Shown here one piece after another: positions 31,523-38,393 of a stretch of 38,393 nucleotides of DNA. Position 1 is the first letter of the stretch. Every line of letters begins with the position of its first letter. A model generated the notes under the pieces. The model searched no databases and was not told where the DNA came from. It worked only from the letters and a program-made list of their open reading frames with translations. The stretch spans positions 1 through 38,393 of the forward strand of contig JBBHKE010001583.1 in the NCBI GenBank assembly GCA_037447655.1. Direction: 5' to 3'. Both the position numbers and the translations under genes were made by a program. This DNA comes from Zygnema cylindricum (Eukaryota > Streptophyta > Zygnematophyceae > Zygnematales > Zygnemataceae).

Positions 31523-31793
31523 TAGTTAAAAAGTAGGCGTTTTTATGGTAGGCCTTTGGTCGGCGTCTTTTCGTAAGTTGTGTTATGGGATTTTCATGTG
31601 ATCTTCTTAGATCGCTACATTGATCAGCGACTGTCCGATCGTCCGAATCTGACGGTGCAATTAAATTTTTTTGGTCCGAATGTTTTAATTGGTTCGAATA
31701 GGTCCGAATACGATATGGGTCTTAAGGTCATATTGTATGTTTTGCATACAGTAGGCATATTGTATGGGCCTACTTTCACCTACTTTTGAACTA
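31523..31793. mobile_element. MITE-like element, TAGTTCAAAAGTAGG family, copy 1
   Basis: The left end TAGTTAAAAAGTAGG and right end CCTACTTTTGAACTA are inverse with one mismatch. The interior matches the copy at 36473-36926: gtaagttgtgttatggg, tgatcttcttagatcgctac, aggtcatattgtatgttttg. It is shorter (271 bp) and has no coding capacity. Confidence 0.75.
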
Positions 31794-32764
31794 CTATTAT
31801 ATCCACGTAAGGGAATCTGCTGTAACATGTTCTTAGCACATATTTCATAATACGACAAAAGGCTTTGTTCAGCACTGTACTGTACATTTGGATTTTTGCA
31901 TTGCAGTACACATTCGTACATGTGGCATGAATTCGTATCTTTTAGCCACTCGATTTTGTCAGATATCTAAGGTGATAGGATTTTGCTTGCCAGGCCCTCC
32001 CGCGGGCGTAAAATCCGTACAAATACCCTCACCGGTGGTATTTTATAGGTCGAGTTTCCATAATGTCGTGCCAGTAAGTTAGGCGCAGTAGTATCTACCT
32101 GGATTTCTGGTTGGTGCCACGTGTGCTTATTCTCAGAAGACAGAACTGATGTTGTCATTAAGAATCGAAAATCCACTAAGCGCGGAGCTCAAAAGTCATA
32201 GGGAGCGTGACAAGATAAATTTTCTCCCAAAGATTTCCTGGAGGATTCTGGCGGATTCTAGCCTACAGTGTCCAGCCTAGTCCTTGCCACGTGTTGGATA
32301 TTGGTTCTCCGTCGTGGCACTTGTCCAGCAGTAGCAGCTATGTACAGCCTGTAGCAATCTGCCGTACTCTTCGAGGACGGTTGAGCTGGGTGGTCCACTA
32401 TAAGACAAGCCGAATGGGCCGATTGAGTCGCGGAAGACGCCAAAAATAACAAACGGTCAGTGTTTGAGCCTGGACCCTTGACACATGATAGATTTTCCAG
32501 TAACGATGTTTTTTAGAAAACAAACCAAAATTATCGCATGTACGTAGAAGTACAGGATCCAGTAGCCTATATTCCTGTACGTTACCTTACATTTTCGAGG
32601 CCTCAATTGGTGTTAACTGTTAAACAGAATCGCGACAACCACGCGAACCATACGAACACAGAAGATGCACATGTGTGTCAGTTCTTAAGGTCACACGTGA
32701 CTGAGGGGATTTTTTTTTTGTCACAAGCGACATTTCTTTTTTTTTCAAATGCATGTATTTTTAT
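31794..32764. other. Intergenic, no gene supported
   Basis: Short ORFs only, several in both strands at the same place. Poly-T runs occur at about 32709 and 32737. No repeat with paired ends was found. Confidence 0.4.
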
Positions 32765-33638
32765 TAGTGTTGTGTATCGGTAAAAAAATTATCGCGATAA
32801 CACCGATACCGATAGTTATCGGTTATCGAACGGTCAGCGGTCCCGATATATTTGTACTTTCTGTACTTTCTGTCCGGAGTTCTTTCTGTCCGGTAAACTG
32901 AACGGTAAATTTACGAGAAATGTACGGTTTTTTACGGGAAATGTACGGAATTTGACGAAAAAATACGTTGCACTTTGTAGTACTTATTGGGCGGTTAACT
33001 GAACATAAATTTTACGGGAACGTACGGAATTGTACCGATAAACTTATTATCGTGGAACGGTAAAAAGACGGCGGACACAAAGTACAACGGATGCAAAATA
33101 ACATTATGCGCGCCGCCGGAATCGAACGGAAGACATTCAATGAGAAAATACGAGCGGACGGTCAGCGTGAGCGCACGGCATCTCGGAATGGCATTTTTGG
33201 CGGCTTTTGCCAAAAAAGCCGACGGATTGACACGTGGCAGGTTTCCAGTGGATCCCAAAAATTAAAGGGACAAATCCACGGCGTCGGATGTGAAAGGTAC
33301 ATCGTTTTAAGTGGAGCCGTACTAAAGCCGTACACATATTATGCCGGCTACTGTACTTTCGGCTTGTACAAATGATCTGATTGGTAGGTACCTCAGGGGT
33401 TGTGAGTAGGGCGCGTCGGGGGAATAAGACGTACAGTTGAGTGTACATGCCGTACATTTATCTGTACGGCTCGTACAGTTATCGTTATCGGCATTATCGC
33501 CGATAAGTAGCCGATATTATCAGCTACTTATCGGCGATAAGACCGATAGCGATATATCGTACCAATATATCGATTATCGGGTCCCCGAAAAAAGGCCCAT
33601 ATCGGTTATCGGCAAATCCTTACCGATACACAACACTA
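32765..33638. mobile_element. MITE-like element, GTGTTGTGTATCGG family, copy 1
   Basis: The ends TAGTGTTGTGTATCGGTAA and TTACCGATACACAACACTA are perfect 19-base inverse repeats. Both outermost dinucleotides are TA, which may be the target duplication. The inner borders are rich in ATCGGTTATCG and CGATAT words that extend the fold-back. The 874-bp interior has GTAC-rich sequence and no recognisable protein. Confidence 0.85.
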
Positions 33639-34342
33639 AATAAAATGCAGGGAGGCGTGGTAGATCGTTATCAATTCCCTTAATGTTTCAACGCTATTTC
33701 ATCATTTTCTTCCAAAAGAAAAGTTCCACCGATTCAGCGTTTTTAACTCTATTAACGCCGGGCACTGTACTTCTGCCGGTAACCGTACAAATAGGACATT
33801 CTTATGTACGGTTACAGCGCCAGAACGCCAGAAAATCCTAGTACGGTTTGCGCGATCACCCCACCAAAGAAGGGGACTGATATAATCTGCCATCGTCATA
33901 TCCACGTCGGCCGAAGCCTGAGGGAGGACTAAAAAGTGACAGACTGTCACTTTCCAGGCAATCGAAAGTACGATTCCACAAGATATGGCAGCGAGTCACG
34001 CCTGTATGACAGGGTGACGCCCGTACGTCAAATGTACCAGGCGTACGGACATTGTCGATAGACGATTCGCCTCCTTGTTTGAGAGAATGCGCCAACATAG
34101 CCTACAATTCAATCATTGTTTTCCTAGGTGTTAAAATGTTGGTGCCGCTAGCCTAGCCTGTCGGGTTTTCGAGTACCTTCGCGTGCGTTGACATTTTGAC
34201 ATTTTAGCGTCATCGTGGTGCCACGTGGCGCAGCTTTGGCAAAAAACTCTGTCACCCTTCCCGTCGAATCCTGACCTTCCGTTGAATGTACGGCCTCACT
34301 GCACGCGCACACCAGTTCACGTGCAGTGGTCATAGCCAATTC
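33639..34342. other. Intergenic, no gene supported
   Basis: Overlapping ORFs on the minus strand (33702-34098) show no motif. Nothing else is resolved. Confidence 0.4.
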
Positions 34343-35126
34343 TAGTGTTGTGTATCGGTAAAAAAAATTATCGCGATGACACCGATACCGATAGTTATCG
34401 GTTATCAAAGAGGTCCCGATATATCGGTCCGAGACCAACAAATTCCATATCGGAAAAAATATAGTATAGTATGCATACAATAGTACTTTATAATATACTG
34501 TATTATGCTATTGACTCTATATAGCGTGGTATGCCACGTGTAAAATTTTGTTCCGTACATTGTTTAACTGATATTTATTACGGATAACGCGGCACATAAA
34601 CGTTGACAAATTTAATATTATAGTTTATAGTTCTAAAATTATAGTGCAAAAAAAAAAAAAAATACATTGTAAATTTGCAAAATCAAACTTTTTCGAAAAC
34701 CAGACGAACAGACGAACAAAGCAGACAAACAAATCTGTCAGAATGCCGCCATTAACTGCCATTTATAAAAAAATAGCAGTCAAAAGGACATTTTGGAAGG
34801 GGTACCCACGTAAAACCCCCTTAAATCAGAAATAATGATGGAAATATCGCGACTTTTTTATCGAATCGGGGGGAAGGGGGTCCGCGGCGCGTCCGGGGAA
34901 TAACACGTACAGTTGAGTGTACTTTCCGTACATTTATCTATACGTTCCGTATAGATATCGCCAATAGTTATTGATATCGGTGATATCGCCAATAGTAACG
35001 ATAAATATCGGGTATTTATTGGCGATATCACCGATAACGATATATCATACCAATATATCGATTATCGACTACCCGAAAAAAGGCCCATATCGGTAATCGG
35101 CAAATCCTTACCGATACACAACACTA
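34343..35126. mobile_element. MITE-like element, GTGTTGTGTATCGG family, copy 2
   Basis: It has the same 19-base inverted ends as 32765-33638, and shared interior words (gtcccgatatat, acgtacagttgagtgtac, gtacatttatct, cccgaaaaaaggcccatatc). It is 784 bp long. Its right-hand TA is also the left-hand TA of the next element, so the two abut. Confidence 0.85.
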
Positions 35127-35667
35127 CACCGCGCATCGTTATTAGTGTCAACGACACTAATTTGGGTTCTTAAAATTTTGATTTTTTTCCTCAAATAGGA
35201 TACATGATTTAAATTTTTCCTTGACGTTAATTAAGGTACCGTACAAAATAGCGTAAAGGACGAATTACAATAATATCTAAATAGTGTGGTGTACGGTCGA
35301 TGTCAGACCGTACAAAAAAGTACCTTTTCAAGTGAAAATTTTACAAAAAATGAGTTAAATCAGACGCGCACGCATAGGATCGTGCGCTAAAAAAACGGGA
35401 TTTTTCTGACACGTAAATTAGTCTTACATGTACGGATATTTGAATTTCACGACGGCGTATGATTTTTAAAATTTTGTACAAATACATATATTAATGTATA
35501 TAACCGTACGACGAATATTCCATTTTTGCTGTTCCCAAATTAGCATAAACGCCGAAATTAGAATACACCTTTTTAAAAAAAATAAAAAAAATATTAATTA
35601 GCGTCAATGACGGTATATTTACTTCCACACTATTTAAACTTTGACACTAATAACGATGCGCGGCGTA
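35125..35667. mobile_element. TACACCG-family MITE, copy 3
   Basis: The left end TACACCGCGCATCGTTATTA and right end ...TAATAACGATGCGCGGCGTA are inverse over about 27 bases with one mismatch. TA flanks both sides. The interior is AT-rich and non-coding. Confidence 0.75.
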
Positions 35668-36472
35668 GCCAATTCGCTCGAGACAAAAAACAAAAAGCTT
35701 TTGCTGTTATCCAAGAAAAAATACACGTGTGTTCTCAAGATCTTTTCACTTGTAAGTTGTCAACGTTTTGCTCTTATAACAGGCTGTCATTATTTTGTCT
35801 TTTATAGGTTACGTTGCATATGAGATCTAACGGCGGCAGATACATCAACGATGACAACTCTTTTATTTTTTAATTTTTAATCGATCAAATGTGCGTTAGG
35901 CAAAGGACAACAACATTACGTACGGACGTCCAAAGTAAATTGTAAAAACATGGAAACGTAAAGTCTTTGTGAAGTTCGTGCGACTTCCACAGAACTGTAC
36001 GTAAAATCCGGGAAAACAAAAAATTACTGTCGTATGTATGGCGTCACGACAGTCCCCATCTATGACGTCACGTCGTCTTCACGTCAGTTACAAGTCATAA
36101 CTGCTTTCGTTTACCTTGTAACTGGCGGTCTCGCCCTCCAGCCTGTCGTCGGTTTCCGAAGGCAGGCGAAGCGTGCGGTCGACCCCGCGCGTGTCCACAA
36201 AACGGGTATGTTAACGGCGCGGAAATCGGAGCGCGGGAAAACTCTCTCCGGAGAAAAGGTCCTTCGCGTTCTCGACTTCCAGTCTGTAGCCGTTTTGTAA
36301 AATGATGAACACAAAACAGCGTGTCAGATTCTGGTTGCAAAAATACCACAAGTTTCTTCAGAAAAAGACAAATCTGATCATTAATGCTTGTCATGCAACC
36401 GCATATCAAGATATCCACACTAGTAGTGATGGATCAAGGAATTAGCGGGCCAACCTGGAAAAGTTCAAACCA
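35668..36472. other. Intergenic, no gene supported
   Basis: Opposing ORFs of 88 and 107 codons at 36034-36418 cover a GC-richer patch. Neither carries a motif I recognise, and each is a shadow of the other. Confidence 0.4.
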
Positions 36473-36926
36473 TAGTTCAAAAGTAGGAGTTTTTATTGTA
36501 GGCCTTCTGTAGGCGCCTTTATCGTAAGTTGTGTTATGGGCTTTTCATGTGATCTTCTTAAATCGCTACTTTGATCAGCGACCGTCCGATCGTCCAAATC
36601 TGACGATAGTCCTATCGTAAGTTGTGTTATGGGCTTTTCATGTGATCTTCTTAGATCGCTACTTTTATCAGCGACCGTCCGATCGTCCAAATCTGACGGT
36701 TTAAATAAAAAATACCTCAAAACTCACAGAAAAATATTTTTTTGTCCGAATGTTTTTCAAAATTTAGACATGACGTTTAATTCTCTATCGATCGATGTGC
36801 AACTCAACCCTGTTACTAATTTTTTTTCATTTTGCGACCAATACAATATGGGTCTTAAGGTCATATTGTATGTTTTGCGTACAATAGGCACATTGTATGG
36901 GCGTACTTTCACCTACTTTTGAACTA
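36473..36926. mobile_element. MITE-like element, TAGTTCAAAAGTAGG family, copy 2 with internal duplication
   Basis: The ends TAGTTCAAAAGTAGG and CCTACTTTTGAACTA are perfect inverse repeats. The inversion continues outward over about ten bases (gttcaaacca / tggttcaaac). Inside, a 93-base unit starting tcgtaagttgtgttatgg is present twice (36522 and 36615) but only once in copy 1 at 31523-31793. Confidence 0.8.
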
Positions 36927-36959
36927 TGGTTCAAACTATTGAAGAAAGTCAAAACTAGG

Positions 36960-37105
36960 ACGCCGGGTTTGAGAGGAAACCGAACCGAACCGGTGAACCT
37001 GTGTTTCTAGGTTCAGTTCGTAAAACCCGAAGGCGGTTTGAACCGGTTTAGTCCGGTTCAAGCAATACTATAAACCGCTCGGTTCGCTTCGTGGTTTTAT
37101 CCACC
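36960..37105. repeat. AACCGG/GGTTCG-rich inverted-word segment
   Basis: aaaccgaaccgaaccgg is followed by ggtttgaaccggtttagtccggttc and cggttcgcttcgtggttt, and the segment ends atccaccctta. Such GGTTCGGTT arrays are common near the ends of plant hAT-like elements. No paired terminus or target duplication is visible, so this may be a truncated end. Confidence 0.35.
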
Positions 37106-37109
37106 CTTA

Positions 37110-37751
37110 TTACTAAATGCTAAACAGGTTGCGTGTGTCCAAGAATTAGTTTATTATAAGGCTGTAGCCACTATTAGATCCAAGCTTCTCGAGGTGCTTC
37201 CCTCTAATTCTTCACGGGCACTTTTTCTCCCTTCTGGGGACTTTGGTTTTGGACTCGCTACACCTATTCTTTCCGCTCTATATTTCAAACCTCCCTCGGG
37301 TTCAAGCCTAGCCACCCTCGTCGACCTTTACTCTCCTTTCTCTCTTGCCCGCGCAACGATGTCCTTCAAACCAATTAGACCCATTTACTTGGTTACTCCG
37401 TTTGGGAGAATTGATTCATACACATGACACTAATTTCGAAGTTATTGTGACCATTCATCATGAGGTTGGGGGGGGGGGGAGAGGGTTTTCCTGTTCGTCG
37501 TTAAATTCACGTGTTATTCCTTCATGGCCGATTGATGTTGTTTAGCTCGAGGGCACCATAGTATTTTTAATGACATAGTTTTGGCGAACCCTGCAATGGT
37601 TACAGTCAGTCGTGATGCGGCACGAACAATGGGAGTGACAACACGTGTTGTTACTATGAAGGAGTGTAGTTATGCACACCCCAATGCTATGGATGATTTT
37701 ATTTTGATGACGGTTGAGATATTTGGTTTTTTGGGACTTCCTTTGGATGAG
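37110..37751 (+). pseudogene. Possible reverse-transcriptase-associated coding remnant, truncated by a MITE
   Basis: The frame open from 37110 to 37427 reads LLNAKQVACVQELVYYKAVA and on to LATPILSALYFKPPSG, with typical coding amino-acid mix, then stops. After a shifted stretch (HDTNFEVIVTIHHEV, broken at a run of G at about 37467-37476) the first frame resumes as ARGHHSIFNDIVLANP. It then reaches CSYAHPNAMDDFILMTVEIF and GFLGLPLDE. That last pattern, a DxV-[IV]-xxP strand followed by SY...DDFI...E.[FY]G, recalls the C-terminal domain of certain plant and algal LINE-like reverse transcriptase proteins. This is recollection and not a computed match. A MITE begins at 37752 inside the frame. Confidence 0.35.
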
Positions 37752-38359
37752 TACACCTTGAATCGCTATTAGCATCGTTAACGCTAATTCGGCGCCCCCA
37801 AATTTTGACCCTACAACCTTAGATAGAATTAATAACACTAATTGTTTTTTTACGTTCATTAAGGTATTGGTTAATTGGCGTTAATAACTATAATTTATGG
37901 TCATCTTCAAGAGAGTGGTGGACGAAACCTGTCAGTCCGTACAAACTGGTACTTTTTATGTAATAAAGTACGAAACTTTGATTAAAATAATGGCGAACGC
38001 ACGTAAAACTGAGCTCAGAATAAAAGGCAAAATGAGGTCGTACCTATTTCAGTGTAAAGATATTGATCGTATATTAATTATACGGGAGAAAACCCAAATT
38101 AGAGTTGAATCAATTAGAGTAAAAGGACGCGACGGTGTACGATTTGTCAGATTTTATAATCGTACCTTTTTTTTATTTTTTTAATGTAAAGATCTTGGTC
38201 GCAGATTCATTATAGGAGAACTGTACCCAAATTAGAGTTATGAATAAATTAGAGTAAAAGTTTTTTTTCAGAAACGCGAAAAATCCAAATTAGAGTTTAT
38301 AAAACTAATTATTTTTTTACACTAATTATTTCTTAACGCTAATAGCGATCCACGGTGTA
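37752..38359. mobile_element. TACACCG-family MITE, copy 4
   Basis: The left end TACACCTTGAATCGCTATTA and right end TAATAGCGATCCACGGTGTA are inverse with few mismatches, and TA is present at both tips. At 608 bp this is the longest copy. The interior has repeated aattagagt and acactaattatt words. A 95-codon ORF in it (37897-38184) has no motif. Confidence 0.7.
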
Positions 38360-38393
38360 CTGTTGCACTCGTAGTATGAGCCATGTCACTTTT

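Noticed and set aside
34200-34480. 110-codon minus-strand ORF
   Set aside because: Its N-terminal part is the inverted terminal sequence of a MITE and the rest has no motif.

Overview
This window looks like repeat-dense nuclear DNA from a plant-type eukaryote. I infer the green lineage, probably a streptophyte (a charophyte alga such as Chara is possible, but I cannot prove it). The grounds are a chromodomain Ty3/Gypsy element primed by initiator tRNA-Met, Ty1/Copia remnants, an 8-bp-TSD hAT-like element, several TA-flanked MITE-like families, and one host-like ORF ending in the plant repression motif LDLNLSL. I see no bacterial operon, CRISPR array, rRNA gene or complete tRNA gene.

Layout. 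1-300 is AT-rich filler. 300-4170 holds the only convincing host-type gene: a long minus-strand ORF (917-3223, open to 3370) for a disordered, probably nuclear protein with two C-terminal EAR-type motifs. Its flanks are CT-rich in the gene sense and its body GA-rich, so strand asymmetry flips at the ORF edges. 4170-12280 is gene-poor and full of inverted-repeat elements: a TA-flanked MITE (5072-5300), a TIR pair (6435-7174), a 47-bp tandem array (8973-9150) and a long foldback (about 10425-10970) with relatives near 7270 and 29020.

12280-28282 is a retrotransposon nest bracketed by two 260-bp direct repeats that start TG and end CA. From left to right it contains a decayed gag 5' part, a near-complete minus-strand Gypsy chromovirus (13449-20739: LTR, extra 3' ORF, pol, gag-protease, PBS, LTR), a Copia gag fragment with a Copia 3' end, and a decayed gag-only element carrying two zinc knuckles. 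The 3' part of that last element is duplicated (25339-26372 and 27063-28095). In the Gypsy element, Gag, protease, RT, RNase H, integrase and chromodomain are all recognisable. A one-base frameshift inside RT and two lesions in the extra ORF mark this copy as probably inactive, though its LTRs are nearly identical, so the insertion looks young.

28283-38393 is again gene-poor and packed with MITEs: a hAT-like element with a perfect 8-bp target duplication (30148-30845), two copies of a GTGTTGTGTATCGG family, further copies of the TACACCG family, and two copies of a TAGTTCAAAAGTAGG family. A possible reverse-transcriptase-associated coding remnant (37110-37751) is cut by a MITE. The intergenic DNA is conspicuously rich in GTAC/CGTAC words.
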